A DNA stretch of 64,000 nt from Rhodospirillaceae bacterium (GCA_018401495.1 JAGYJX010000005.1:310001-374000), one strand, 5' to 3'; counted from the stretch's first letter, positions 50,744 through 62,897 are shown. Made by a program: numbers and translations. The notes: generated by a model from the letters alone, not told the origin.

Positions 50744-53700
50744 CGACTGCCCGCATCAGGTTGGTCCCGGCGCTGTTCACGCCGGTCAGGTCACAGCAGG
50801 TCAGGTCGGTCTCGTCGATCCCGGCGCGGTACAGGTTGGCGTGCCGCAGGCTGGCGCCGCGCAGGTCAACGCGGCGCATGACCGCCTCCATGAAGGTCGC
50901 GGCGGTGGCGTCGGCGCCCGCCATCACCGTCTCGACCATCACCGCGCCGCGCAGCGACGCCCGGGTCAGGCTGGCGTCGGTCAGATCGGCCTTGCCGAGA
51001 TCGGCGCCGTCGAAGCGGGCGGCGTGCAGGTCGACCCCCACCATGCTGGCGGCATGCCAGCCGGAGCGCGGCGCGACCAGGTCGCGCATGATCGACCCGT
51101 CGTAGACGGCGCCGCCGAGGCTGCCGGTGTCGGAAAAATCGGCCCCGGTGAAGTCGCCGTCGCGCTGCTGGCAGTCGACCAGCGCGCACCGCGCGAACAC
51201 CGTGCCGCGCGCCGACAGCCGGCTCATCGCGCACTGCAGGAAAACGCAGCGCTGGAACTCGGCGCCGTCGAGCGTGGCCTCGTCGAGCCCCGACGTCATG
51301 AAGATCACCTTGGTCGAGCGCCCGCCCGTCAGATCGGCGCCGGCCAGGTCGATGTTCAGCGCGATCGTGTTCTCCAGGGTCGCCCCCGACAGATCGGCTC
51401 CGGTCAGTCTGGTCGCCATCAGGCGGGCGTCGGACAGGTCCGAGCCGACGAACTTCGCCCCCGACGCGTCGACCCCCGACAGGTTCACGCCGCGCATGGC
51501 GCAGTTCGAGAAATCCGCCCCGGTCAGCGTGGCCCCGGTGAACACCGCCTCCTCCAGGACCGCGCCGCGGAACACCGCGCCGGTCAGGTCGGCCCGCTCG
51601 AAGAACGCGCCTCGCAGGTCGCGCCCGGAGAAGTCGACGCCGGCCAAAGTCGCTCCCGCCCAGTCTCGTCCCGACGACAGTCGCCTCGCCGGCGGCAGAC
51701 TCCGTTGCACCGCCTCGCCGAGATAGCGCGACGCCTCGACGGTCATCGGCTCGAGCGGCGCCAATGGCTCCGGGCTGGCGCGCCGCCCGCCCAGGAACGC
51801 CTCTTCGAGCTTGCCGGCGGCTTCCTCGACCATCGCCCTGACCTGATCGACCGGTCCAATGCCAGCCTCCGGCTGTGGCGGCCGTGCCACCATCAACGGC
51901 CTTATCAGGTCGGCCTTGGGACCCAGCCCGTCGATCGCGCGACCGACCTCTGCCATTGCCCCGCCGGTACCGCCGAACCCCAATTGCGCGAGGAACGCAT
52001 CGACACCGCCATTGTCACCAGCATCGCCGGCGATCGCCGGCGGTTCGACCTTCCCGCCGGCGGTCAGGTCCGATCCCCTCGACCTGACCGACCATAGCCG
52101 CCGCGATCCCGCCGGCGGGCCGCCCCTCGGCGCGGGACCGAAGCACCGCCTTCTCGGCATCTGTGAGGGGACCCTCGACCGAGCCCAGCATCTGGAGCGC
52201 AGCCACCACATCGGCGAAAGGATCCGATTCCGGTTCAGCCCTGCCCGCCTTGGCAAGATCCTGCCGCAGCCCATCCAGGGTCGGCGCGCCCTCCGGCAGG
52301 GCGGGGGACGCGCCGTCTGAAGGCGACGGAAACGTCGACGCAAAACCACGGATCTTGGCGGCACTGGCCGCGTCGACCACGCTGCCGGTCGGCCCGGCTA
52401 CCGCGTTTGCGATTCCGGTCAACAGGACGCCGGCGTACTGCCTGGCGAGGGCGGTCTGCTCGTCGCCATAGGCCTTCAGCTTCTGCATCGCCTTCGACAC
52501 GGCGACCATGTCGACGTCCATTCGCGCGATGTCGCCCGGAGTAATCGTCGGGATCGGCACCGGCAGACGGATTTTCGGGAGCGAGCCCGGCAGCGGCGGG
52601 ATCGCTCCGGCGGCGTTGTAGATACGGCCGATCATGGATTCGACGCGCCTATCCCACTTCTCCTCGCGCTCGGCGGCCAACGCCTCCCGCTCGGCCTCGC
52701 GCTCGGCGCGCTCGATCTCGGGAACCTCCGGCCGAAGCGGCTTCTCGTCGAAGAAGCTCAGCGCCGCGGTCTCCGGATCGGTCCGCGCAATCAGGGTGCG
52801 GGCGTAATGTTCGGCCGGGCGTGGCGCCTCCTCCAACCGCTCATAGGCCAGCAGGGTGTCGACCACGTCCTTGCCGTCGATATCGGCTATCCCGCAGCCA
52901 CCGCGGTAGATCACCACGCCCTTGAGCGCGCCCGGAAACAGCACCACGGTCTCGCAGCGCATTTCCACTTCGTTCAACGTCCGGCTGCCGTCACGCTCCA
53001 GGTTCAGGAACGCCCGCACCCGCATGCCGGGCAGCCGGCTATCGATGACCGGGTGATCCGGATGCATGCCGACGATGCGGATCCGCTCGTCACCCGTCAG
53101 GAACCCAGGCAGCCACTGGTCCGCCGGTGCGGTGTTGTAGAACGACCAGTCGAAGTCGACCGCGTGGCCGGGAAAATGGCGCTTCAGCCAGCCTTCGTCG
53201 TAGGTCCCGGCGAAGCGTTGGCGGGACGGCGACATGACGTCGACCGGCGCGCACCCGACCGGCTGCTGGCGTGTGCTCGACGTCCAGGATCAGGTCGGCC
53301 GCGTTCTTCGATGTTGGGCAGCCGGACCCGGCGCCCCGCTTCCACGGCCGCCCGGGCCGCATGGCCGGCTCCGGAGGGATTGGCGGGAAACTCGGGCCCG
53401 CCAAACCCGCGCTCCCAGGCCAGCGGCATCCGGGTGAACGGCAGGGGCCGGGTGAACACCGGCCCGTCGTTGCGCTCATCTCCCAGTGGCGATCGCCGAA
53501 CACCGTCAGACCGCTTGCGCACCGGGCCGACGGCGAACTCGACCGCCATCTGGGTGACCGGCAGGCCGCCGGGGCGGCCGCCTCGCCGACCACCAGCACT
53601 TCGCCGCGCGGCTTCGGCATCGCGACATCCAGCGGCGTGCCGCCGAGTGCGCCGGCGACCATCGGCCACATCTTGGTCTCGAGATCGAAATCGTCGGGGT

Positions 53701-53806
53701 CAAGAAGGTCGAAATACCCGAGCGCGGTCACGAAGAAGTAGACCTTCGGCGGCTCCCGGTGCGCGCGGGTAAGAAGACCCAGACGCATGGGCTTCACGAT
53801 CGTCAT
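50733..53806 (-). CDS. DUF2169 protein fused to pentapeptide repeats, frameshifted
   Basis: DUF2169 proteins act as T6SS adaptors that help load cargo on VgrG/PAAR. The N terminus is KPMRLGLLTRAHREPPKVYF. Further DUF2169 pieces are PVFTRPLPFTRMPLAWERGF, FAGTYDEGWLKRHFPGHAVD and FDWSFYNTAPADQWLPGF. A coiled-coil-like ERAEREAEREALAAEREEKW and a Pro-rich linker follow, then about 300 residues of pentapeptide repeats. The frame changes at least five times between 53590 and 53240 and once near 52075. Without these the protein would have about 1020 residues. Confidence 0.82.
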
Positions 53807-54018
53807 TCGATCCCCGTTCCAGAACGTCCGGCACGCGCGAGACTGCCAGAACGTACCATGGCCGGCCAGTGTCAGGGCAGGTTTGCCCAGTGGACGCCAT
53901 GTTACAAATTTCACATGAAACAACGCTTTAACCGACGCCCAAACTCGACAATTATAGCGCGGGGATACCGACACGGCGCAATTTCACTTCCAGGAACGAC
54001 GAGAGGGAGCATCCAGAA
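53807..54018. promoter_or_regulatory. Divergent gap between the DUF2169 gene and hcp
   Basis: These 212 bases contain an AT-richer part (53900-53960) with the inverted repeat TTTCA-CA-TGAAA (53909-53920) and, further on, TTTAAC-N17-AATTAT, a plausible sigma-70-type promoter toward hcp. No gene is seen. Confidence 0.4.
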
Positions 54019-54525
54019 ATGCCGATTCCTTGCTATCTGACGCTGAGTGGCGCCAACCAGGGCGACATGTCGGCGGGCGCGACGGGCGCCGATTCCATCG
54101 GCACCATGTCGAAGTCGGACCATGAGAACGAGATCCAGGTCCAGGCTTTCAAGATGAACCTGATGGTCCCGAAGGATCCGCAGTCCGGCCAGCCGACGGG
54201 TCGCCGCATCCACCAGGGTGTCTCCTTCACCAAGGTGCTCGACAAGTCGTCGCCGATGATCATGCAGGCGCTCGCCACCGGAGAGCAGATCAAGAAGGCA
54301 ACCTTCAAGTTCTTCCGCACCTCCTCGGCCGGCTCGCAGGAGCATTACTACACCATCGAGCTGGAGGAGGCCCTGGTCACCGACCTGACCCCGTGGTTCC
54401 CGAACGCGCTGGAGCCGCAGAACGGTCCGATCGGCCACATGGAGGACGTCTCGCTCTCGTACAAGAAGATCACCACGACGCACGAGGTGGCGGGCACCTC
54501 CGGCGCCGACGACTGGAACGCCTGA
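54019..54525 (+). CDS. hcp: Type VI secretion tube protein Hcp
   Basis: Hcp hexamers stack to form the T6SS inner tube and can carry small effectors. The 168-residue protein starts MPIPCYLTLSGANQGDMS, has VSFTKVLDKSSPMIMQALAT and EEALVTDLTPWFPN, and ends with a short tail. GGGAG precedes the ATG. It is standard size with no fused effector. A GC-rich hairpin follows the stop. Confidence 0.96.
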   Translation: MPIPCYLTLSGANQGDMSAGATGADSIGTMSKSDHENEIQVQAFKMNLMVPKDPQSGQPTGRRIHQGVSFTKVLDKSSPMIMQALATGEQIKKATFKFFRTSSAGSQEHYYTIELEEALVTDLTPWFPNALEPQNGPIGHMEDVSLSYKKITTTHEVAGTSGADDWNA

Positions 54526-54547
54526 TCACGACTAATCTGAGGGGCCT

Positions 54548-54576
54548 GGGACCGCCGCGATCCGGCGGCGGCTCCC
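54548..54576 (+). terminator. Hairpin downstream of hcp
   Basis: CCGCCG (54552-54557) pairs with CGGCGG (54563-54568), and GGGA pairs with TCCC outside, 23 bases after the hcp stop. There is no T run, so it may limit readthrough or protect hcp mRNA rather than terminate fully. Confidence 0.45.
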
Positions 54577-54592
54577 ACCCCTTACCGTTAAG

Positions 54593-57396
54593 ATGACGGC
54601 CACCCTTGCACACGCCGAAGGCCAGGCCCGCTATCGTGGCGGTGACTTGGAGGGTGCGCGGGCGTCTTTCGAAGCGGCGCTGGCACATGATGCCGGCCAT
54701 TCCGCAGCCCACCACGATCTCGGTTTCCTGCTGCGCCAACTCGGCGAGAGCCGCAGTGCGGCACGCCATGTCCGCGCCGCTTTGGCTATCGCGCCCGACC
54801 TGGCCGTCGGCTGGACCACAGCCGGTTTGCTGCAGCGGCGACGCCGGTGCGTTCGGTTCGGCGCGCCGGGCGGTCGACCGGGCGCGGCTGATCGCCCCGA
54901 CTGAGCTGACCAGCCTGATCGCCCGCGCCGACCTTGCCGAGGATGGGGAGTGCGCGGGGTTTGCCGCCGCTATCGACGCCGCGCTCCGTCGGCCCGGCCT
55001 TGGCGAACGGGTGCGGGCAAGGCTGCTGCACAGCCTCGGCCGAACGCTCGACCGCACCGGGAATGTCGACCGCGCCTTCGACGCCGTGACGGCGGCGCAC
55101 GCGTTGCGGCGCCGGGTCGAGCCTTACGATGCCGCTGAAGACACCGCCTTCTTCGCGTCGATCATCCAGACCTGTGGCGAGGCATGGTGGCTGCTCGCCC
55201 CAAGCCGTCGGAACCAAGGCGTGCGGCCGGTTTTCATCGTCGGCATGCCGCGATCCGGCACCACCATTCGTTGAGCAGATGCTGTCGCGGCATCCCGCGG
55301 TGGCGGCCGGGGGCGAAAGCCTGGCGTTGCAATCGATCCTGTTCAGGGAACTGCCGCAGCGCCTCGGGCAGGAGTTTCCGGACTGCCTCGCCTCCGCGGC
55401 CCCCGACGACTGGGCGTGGGCGGCCGATCGCTACCTCGCGTTGACGGCCGACCGCCGCGCCGGATCAGCGGTCTTCACCGACAAGCTGCCCGCGAATTTC
55501 CTGCTGGTAGGGCCCGATCCTCAAGATGTTCCCGGACGCCCGCATCCTGAACATGGTGCGTGACCCGCTCGACACGTGCCTGTCCTGCTACCTGACCGAC
55601 TTCGCCCACGGCCACAGTTACGCCGCAACGCTCGACGACCTCGGCCACCACTACGCTCTTTATCGATCGCTGATGGCGCATTGGCACGGTCTCGAGGACC
55701 GACGGTTGCTCGACGTTTCCTATGAGCGACTGGTGCTCGATCCGGAGACAGCGTTGCGCGGCGTGCTCGACAGGTGCGGCCTCGATTGGCATGCCGAGTG
55801 CCTCGACTATACGAAGTCGGCGCACCCCGCCAGCACCGCCGCATGGAAGCGCGTACGCGATCCGATCGACCGTGCCCGCATCGGCAACTGGCGCCGCTAC
55901 GGCCACCGCCTCGGCAGATTGGCTGCCCGCCTGGCGTCACCCGGCGGCGAGCCCGCCGACCTCTCCCGACGGACCCTGTTGTGGGAACCATCGCGCCCAA
56001 CCGAACTCCTGACCATCGTCGCAACGATGCTGGCGCGGGGCGACCGCAGGAGCGCATCCCGGCAGCTTGCATGGTTAACGGCGTTGGCAGCGGGCGACCC
56101 CCGGGCTCTCTCGTCAGCCGCCGGCCTGGCAGACCGCGCCGGGCTCGCAACGCCGACCCGCTTCCTGCTTGTCGCGGCGGTACGGGCGGCGCCCGGCGTG
56201 GCCGCTTTGTGGATCAACCTGGCCGTCACGGAAGGCCGCCGGGGCGCGGTTGAGGACGCCATCTCCGCACTTCGTCGCGCCCTGTCGCTGGCACCCGGCT
56301 CGCCTGAGGCCTGGTCGAACATCGGCAACTTCCACACTGCCATCTCCCTCGATGCCGCCGTACGCGCCCACCATCGGGCCACGCTGATCGCGCCAGGCGA
56401 TCCGGGGCTGCATGGCAACCGAGCCCGGGCCCTGCTTAGAACTTCGGCCGGCGGACCGCCGGCCGTGCTGGCCCTGCGCCGGGCGCTGGTTCTCCAGCCG
56501 GGAGCATCCGGGCACGGGCTTGCGCTGCACCACCTGCTCACAGCCGAGGACAGGAAACCGGCGGCGCTCGCCAACCTTGATCGGCTGAGCTGCGGATGGC
56601 CGCTGGATGGCGAAGTTCACTACGAGCGGGGGTGCGCGCTGCGTGAAGCCGGGCGGGACACCGAGGCAACGGCCGCGCTCCGCCGCGCGGTGATGCTGGC
56701 CCCGGAGATCACCGCCTGGCGCCACGTCCTGGACTCGATCGAAAGCCGTGCATCGCGGGCCGCGCCGGTGGACTATGTCCGTGAGTTGTTCGACCAGTAC
56801 GCCGACCGATTTGACAGCCACCTCACCGACGGGCTGCGATACCGGACTCCGACCGCGCTCACCGGCGCGATTGCGCGGGCTCGGCCGACGGCGCACCGTT
56901 TCGGTCGGGTGCTCGACCTCGGCTGCGGCACCGGGCTGATGGGAACGGCGCTGCGGCAGCGCGTCGCCATCGACCATCTCACCGGTGTCGACGTCTCCGG
57001 CGGCATGCTCGCCAAGCTGACTCGACAAGGGTGGCTACGACGCGGCGGTCGAGGCCGACATCGACGGCTTCCTCGAACGCGACTGAAGCCCGCTACGACC
57101 TGATCGTCGCCGCCGATGTGCTCGTGTATTTCGGAGCTTTGGAGCGAGTGCTCGCCGGTGCCCGGCGGGTGTTGGCGCCGGGTGGCCTCGTGGCGGTGTC
57201 GGTCGAGCAGTCGAAAGGACCCGCGCCCTATGCGCTAGGCCGCCAGGGGCGCTACGCGCATCGACGCGACTATGTCGAGGTTGCCGCCGCGGCAGGCGGA
57301 CTTTGCATCGTGTCGTGCGAGGACGCCGCACTCCGCGACGAGGGTCGCAGACCGGTGATCGGCCTGCTGGTCATCCTCGCCGCGGAGCCCGCCTGA
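54593..57396 (+). CDS. TPR-sulfotransferase-TPR-methyltransferase fusion, several frameshifts
   Basis: After repair this is about 933 residues. N-terminal TPRs (ARASFEAALAHDAGHSAAHH) lead into a sulfotransferase domain with the PAPS 5' loop VFIVGMPRSGTT, then FVEQMLSRHPAVAAGGES and the 3' site ARILNMVRDPLDTCLSCYL. More TPR-like repeats follow (AISALRRALSLAPGSPEAWS), then a methyltransferase of the TPR-associated type (VDYVRELFDQYADRFDSHL; VLDLGCGTGLMGTALRQR). One frame runs unbroken from the sulfotransferase 3' site into the methyltransferase (55526-57030), so the fusion is real. One-base shifts occur near 54838, 55262, 55512, 57025 and 57087. The ribosome site is weak, suggesting coupling to hcp. 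Confidence 0.82.
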
Positions 57397-57399
57397 AGC

Positions 57400-60139
57400 T
57401 CAGGCTTCGAAGGTGTAGGCGAAGCTGCCGTCCTCGGCGATGTCGACCTTGAGGGCCGAGGATTGCTGTTCATCGCCAAGCCGCTGGAGGATCTCGGTCG
57501 AGATCTCCGGCAACAGGGTGCGGTTGATGATGTGGTCGATGTTCCGGGCCCCGGTCTCGACCTCCGTGCAGCGCTGGGTGATCTGCTCGACCACAGCGTC
57601 GGTGTACTCGAACCGCATCTTCTGGCTGGCCCGCAGTCGAGCGCCGACCTTGTTGAGCTTCAGCCGCACGATGCCGCCGAGCGCGTCCGACCGGAGCGGA
57701 TAGAACGGCACGATCTGCATGCGGGCCAACAGCGCCGGCTTGAAGTGCCGGCTGAGCGTCGGGCGGATCGCCTCGGTCAGTTCCTCGACAGACGGCTTCG
57801 GGTTGCGCATCCCCAACTCGGTGATGATGTCGGTGGCGAGGTTGCTGGTGAGGAACACGATGGTGTTCTTGAAGTCGATCTCACGACCCTCGCCGTCCGA
57901 CAGCGTGCCCTTGTCGAACACCTGGTAGAACAGGTTCATCACCTCGAGGTCGGCCTTCTCGACCTCGTCGAGCAGCACCACCGAATACGGTCGCTGGCGC
58001 ACCGCCTCGGTGAGGACGCCGCCCTCGCCGTAGCCGACATAGCCCGGCGGCGACCCGACCAGCCTGGACAGGGTGTGCTTCTCCTGGAACTCCGACATGT
58101 TGATCGAGACCATGAATCGCTCGCCGCCGAACATCATGTCGGCAACCGTGGTCGCGGTCTCGGTCTTGCCGACACCGGACGACCCGACGAACAGGAAGAC
58201 GCCCATGGGGGCGCCCGGGTTGTTCAGGCCGGCCTTGGCTGCGCGGATACCCTGGTCGATGACCGCGATGGCGTCGTCCTGGCCTTTGATGCGGGTCTTC
58301 ATGGTTTCGGCAAAGCCGAGAGCGTTCTTGGCCTCGTCGCGGACCATGCTGCCGAGTGGAACCCCAGTCCAGTCGGCGATGACCTGGGCGATGGCATCCG
58401 CCGTCACCTCGTAGTGGACCAGCGGGTCGTAGCCCTGGACCTTCGCCAGCTCGGCCCGGGTGGCGTCGATCTCTCGGCGGATCTCGTCGGGGTCGGACGG
58501 AATGTCCGACGCCGGGGCGGCGGCCTCGGGCGGGGTCTCGCCCGCGGTCTCCGCCGGGACCTCCACACCATCCGTCGCCGCCGGCTCTGCGGCCGGGGCC
58601 GACGTGCCGTGCAGGGCCGCGCGCAGCGCCAGCACCCGGTCGACCAGCCCGCGCTCCCGGGTCCAACGCTCGTTCAGCACCGCCAGATCGTCTTCGATCC
58701 TGGCGATCTGGTCGTTCAATTCGGTTACCCGGTCGTCCTGGGCGAGGTTGTCGGAGGCGAGGTCGCGCTCGACCGCCTCGAGTTCGCGCTTGAGGGTGGC
58801 GATCCGCCGCTCGGCGTCGTCGACCACCGCCGGCTTGGCGCTCTGGCTCAGCTTCACCCGGGCCGAGGCGGTGTCGAGCACGTCGACCGACTTGTCGGGC
58901 AGCTGGCGGCCGGAGATGTAGCGCGCCGACAGATGCGCCGCCGCGCTGACGGCGTCGTCGCGGATGTAGACGCCGTGAGCGCCCTCGTAGATCCCGCGGA
59001 TGCCGCGCATGATGGTGACGGCGTCGTCCGGCGACGGCTCGTCCAGCTTGACCAACTGGAAGCGCCGGGTCAGCGCCGGGTCCTTCTCGAAGTACTTCTT
59101 GTACTCGGACCAGGTGGTGGCCGCGATGGTGCGCAGTTCGCCGCGCGCCAGACGCCGGCTTCAGCAGGTTCGCGGCGTCGCTGCCGCCGGCAGCACCGCC
59201 GGCCCCGATCAGGGTGTGTGCCTCGTCGATGAACAACACGATCGGCTTCGGCGATGCCTTGACCTCGTCGATGACGCCGCGCAGGCGGTTCTCGAACTCG
59301 CCCTTCACGCCGGCACCGGCCTGCAGCAGGCCGAGGTCGAGGCTCAGCAGTTCGACGTTCTGCATGAACTCCGGAACGTCGCCCTCGACGATCTTGAGGG
59401 CCAGGCCCTCGACGATCGCCGACTTGCCGACGCCCGGCTCGCCGACCGCGATCGGGTTGTTCTTGCGGCGCCGGCCGAGGATGTCGACGATCAGGCGCAT
59501 CTCGCGGTCGCGCGCGAACACCGGGTCAATCTTGCCGGACCGGGCCTGCTCGGTGACGTTGATGCAGAACCGCCCGATCGCGCTGTCCTCGCTGATCCCG
59601 GCTGCCGCGCCGGGCTTGCCGTCGGCCGACGGCTTGGCCTGCTGCAGCCCGAGCGAGGCCGACTCCTCCTTGGAGCCCGCCACGATGTCGAGCAGCTTGC
59701 GCCGCAGCTCTTCGACGTTGACGCCGTCAAGAAGCTCAAGATAGCGCCCGCCGCCGAAGCGAGAGCGATCGGCCAGCAGCGCGACGATCAACAGGCCCGA
59801 GCGGATCTGTCCCAGCCCGAGTTCCACCGATCCCAGCAGCCAGGCCGACGAGATCCACTCGATCAGCACCGGCGAGAACACCGGCCGCCCGGTGTTCCCA
59901 GTCTTCCGCCCCTCGACCTCGCGCTGCAGCTCGCGTTTCAGGTGCGCCGGCTCGACGCCAACGTGGCGCAGGATCAGCTGGAAGTCGCGCTCGGTGTCGT
60001 CGACCATGGTGAGCAGGACATGCTCGACCGTAACCTCGTAGTTGGTGCGCGACACGCACAGGCCGGCGGCGGCCTCCAAAGCCTTCTTGGTGTAGGGATT
60101 CAACCGCCCCAGCAGCGGCTTCAGGTCGACGGTGATCAT
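57400..60139 (-). CDS. tssH: Type VI secretion ATPase TssH (ClpV), one frameshift
   Basis: ClpV disassembles the contracted TssBC sheath. The N-terminal Clp-N-type domain is followed by the first AAA+ module (GEPGVGKSAIVEGLALKIVE; VLFIDEAHTLIGAG), the middle coiled coil (ERRIATLKRELEAVERDLAS) and the second AAA+ module (FLFVGSSGVGKTETATTVAD; SVVLLDEVEKADLEVMNLF). One extra base at about 59152, inside LLKPALARGELR, breaks the frame. Repaired, it has about 912 residues. An unusual Ala/Pro/Glu-rich insert follows the coiled coil (APAAEPAATDGVEVPAETAG). Confidence 0.95.
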
Positions 60140-60181
60140 GGCGGTACCTCCCCTTCAAGATGGCGGCGCCAGCGCCCGGAC

Positions 60182-61183
60182 TTAGGCGGCCGACACAATG
60201 GTGTTCTCGAACGTTTCCCCGTCCGTCAGCCAGGCATCGTACCCCAGCGCCGATGGTTCACCGAGCCGCCACGGGACAACCTCCCCATCGCGCACGGTCA
60301 GCACCACCTCGTACTCGAGACGGGACCGGATGGTGGCTTCGACCACCGCCGCAAGCCGTCGTCGGTCGGGCGTACCGGGAAGCAGGCTGCGGTATTCGTC
60401 GAGCCCGAGCGGCCCGATCCACAATCGGAACTTGCCGGTCAGGTCGGGAACGCTGGCGCCCAGCACCCAGTCGCCGCCCAGAGTTGCGTTGCGAGAACCA
60501 AGCCGGCAGCGCTGAACCTCGGCGACCGTCGCGCGGCGCGGCACGAACTCTTCGACCCGCGCCGGCACCCCGCCAAACTGTTGCGATATCAAGGACTCCA
60601 GGAGCAGAGCCGAATGTCCGGCCAGCGCCAGGGGGCCAGCAAACGGCAACAGCGACTCCAGCGACAACGGACCGTCGGAGGCACGCGCGCCGAGCAACCC
60701 CATCAGGGCAATGACGTAGCGTGAGTTGGCGTCGGTAGCGCCGGTCCGGTAGGTGACCGAGTGCCGGTATTTTCGCCACACACCGTACAGCAGTTCGATC
60801 GCACGGTGGTTGAACAGATCGAGGAAGTCACGAAGAGTGACGGTGTCCCGGTCCCGGGCGATCACGTGCTCGGTGACGAACGCCGGCAGCGGGCTCGATG
60901 GCCCATACAGGCCGAGGAAAGCCACCTCCATCTCGAAGGTCGGCCGCCCCTCCTCGTCCTCCCGGCGCGACAGCGCGGTGATGTCGGAAGCCGGAAAGCC
61001 GAGCGTTGGAGAAGCCCGGAACCGCAGGCGCGTCGGCGCCGCCGTCTCCGACGCCGGCCCGTCATCGTCCGCGCCAATCGCCAGCCGCAGCAGAGACACC
61101 GCCTGAAAGAACTCGAAACGATGACTCCTGGCGACGAGGTCGTCGATCACAGCAGCCGGTTCTGTCCGGTCCGCACGTCCCAT
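60182..61183 (-). CDS. tssG: Type VI secretion baseplate protein TssG
   Basis: TssG forms the baseplate wedge with TssF, TssE and TssK. The 333-residue protein has FEFFQAVSLLRLAIGADDD near the N terminus, VAFLGLYGPSSPLPAFVTEH and LLYGVWRKYRHSVTYRTG, all typical. The only suitable ATG overlaps the end of tssF by 37 bases. Confidence 0.93.
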   Translation of the reverse strand: MGRADRTEPAAVIDDLVARSHRFEFFQAVSLLRLAIGADDDGPASETAAPTRLRFRASPTLGFPASDITALSRREDEEGRPTFEMEVAFLGLYGPSSPLPAFVTEHVIARDRDTVTLRDFLDLFNHRAIELLYGVWRKYRHSVTYRTGATDANSRYVIALMGLLGARASDGPLSLESLLPFAGPLALAGHSALLLESLISQQFGGVPARVEEFVPRRATVAEVQRCRLGSRNATLGGDWVLGASVPDLTGKFRLWIGPLGLDEYRSLLPGTPDRRRLAAVVEATIRSRLEYEVVLTVRDGEVVPWRLGEPSALGYDAWLTDGETFENTIVSAA

Positions 61184-62897
61184 TGGTATCTCACATTCCG
61201 CTCGAGGCCCTGCAGGACCAGCTGGTGGACGGCGTTGATGTTCGAGAACATTTCCAGGAACCGATCGAGCACGGTGCCGAACAAGAACATCTCGGCGTCG
61301 CCGCCAAGCTTGCTTTCCTGCACCGTCACCACAAACCGCACGCCGCGCATGACGACGCCGGCCCGGATCCAGTCCATCGTCTCGGACTCGACCGACTGAA
61401 TGCCCTCAAGCATGAGTTCCATGCGCCGGCGTTCCTGCTCGTCGACATGGGCGCGCACGTTGTATGTCGACAGGATGGTGCCGAGCGCGTGCGGGTCAGC
61501 CAGGCTGCTGTAATTCAGCGCCATGTTCGAAATCAGGATCCACAACAGGTTGCGATCGATCGGCGGCGGCGTGGGCGCCGTAACTCGGACCGGGTTACGG
61601 AACGTTGCGAATGTCGGTGTCGACGCGGTCGGCTGATCGATAGCGCCGATCGCCAGCGCCTCGGGCGCCCGCCCGTTGGTGCAGGTCAGTTCGACCGACA
61701 CAGTCTCGGCTGTTATTGGAAGGATGCGATTCTCAGCATCGACGAACGAGACGTAGGTGTCGACCGCGTGGGCGGCTACTCCGCTGCGTCGGCGGATCCG
61801 GTAGTAGAGTTCGCCACGACCGCTCGCCACGATCGGGCGGTACGAGGCGAATGGCCGATAGGCCACCTGCTCATTGCGCCCCCTCACCCAGCCGGTGACC
61901 TTCTCGACGCCGTAGACATCGACGTGTCGACTCTGCGAGCCCATCGGCCGGACCCGGTACTCCGACTTGTGATGGTCGAGGTTGATCGGCTCGCCGTCGT
62001 CCTCGAAAACGTTGACCACCGGGGTGCAATTCAAGCGGATCGACCCGCGTCCGGCGTTCGCGCCGCGATCCAGCGGCCGGGAGAACGCGATCCTCACCTC
62101 GATGTCGGGCCCGCGCAGCGTGCGCAGGCGGCCACCAGTAGCGAGGTCCACGAACATGAACTTCTCGGGAAACGCAAAGTACTCCTGAAGGATGCGGAAA
62201 TCCGGGAAACGCGTTCGGCGGGTACGGCAGCACCGCCTCGTCGGTCGCAAAGCCGACCGGCGACAACGCCTCAGGCCCGAGCGTGAACCCGGTACCTCCG
62301 GCGCCCAGAACTTCAACGGAGCGCACGTCCCGCATCAGGGCGCGGTAGAGATCGCGAGCGACGCTCAGGTCGGCAGCGCCGTCCAGGAACAGCCGCAGGC
62401 GATCGGTCGCGATCTGGCTGGGGTCAGAGCCCTCGAGGGTCCGCAGGCGCAGCGTCAGCCGCCCGCTGGTCGGTGTCGGAATCGATCTCCACGGCGGCCA
62501 CCGAGAACGGCAGGCACCGCACCTCGTAGCTGGTCCGGAAACGGCACATGGTGCCGCCGACAGGGCGGGAATCAACCATGGTGCCGCGGGCAATCGGGGC
62601 ACTGGCGTCTGATCCCGGGACCACCGAGAACTCGACGACCGTCATTGCCGGCACTGGGCGGAGATAGTTTGGCCAGACCAGTTCGATGAGAGAATGCGCC
62701 ACCTCCGGCAACTCATCGTCCAGCTTCTCGCGAAGCCGCCCTGTCAGGAACGCGAAGCCCTCCAGCAGACGCTCGACATCGGGATCCTGACTCTCACGCG
62801 ACAGGTATGGTGCCAGACGCGGGTTCTCGCGGGCGAACTCGTCGCCGATTTCTCGCAGATAGGCGAGTTCGTCCTGGAAGTAGCGGTTGATGCTCAT
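61147..62897 (-). CDS. tssF: Type VI secretion baseplate protein TssF, two frameshifts
   Basis: TssF is the larger baseplate wedge subunit. The N terminus is standard: YFQDELAYLREIGDEFAREN, then DPDVERLLEGFAFLTGRLRE. Extra single bases near 62466 and 62207 split the gene into three frames. The middle piece has RLTLRLRTLEGSDPSQ, and the last runs from FRILQEYFAFPEKFMFVDL to the stop at 61147. Repaired, it has about 582 residues, the normal size. The ATG overlaps the tssE stop. Confidence 0.93.

Noticed and set aside
50694..52097. 467-residue plus-strand frame with repeated units opposite the pentapeptide genes
   Set aside because: Its repeats only mirror the pentapeptide codons on the other strand.
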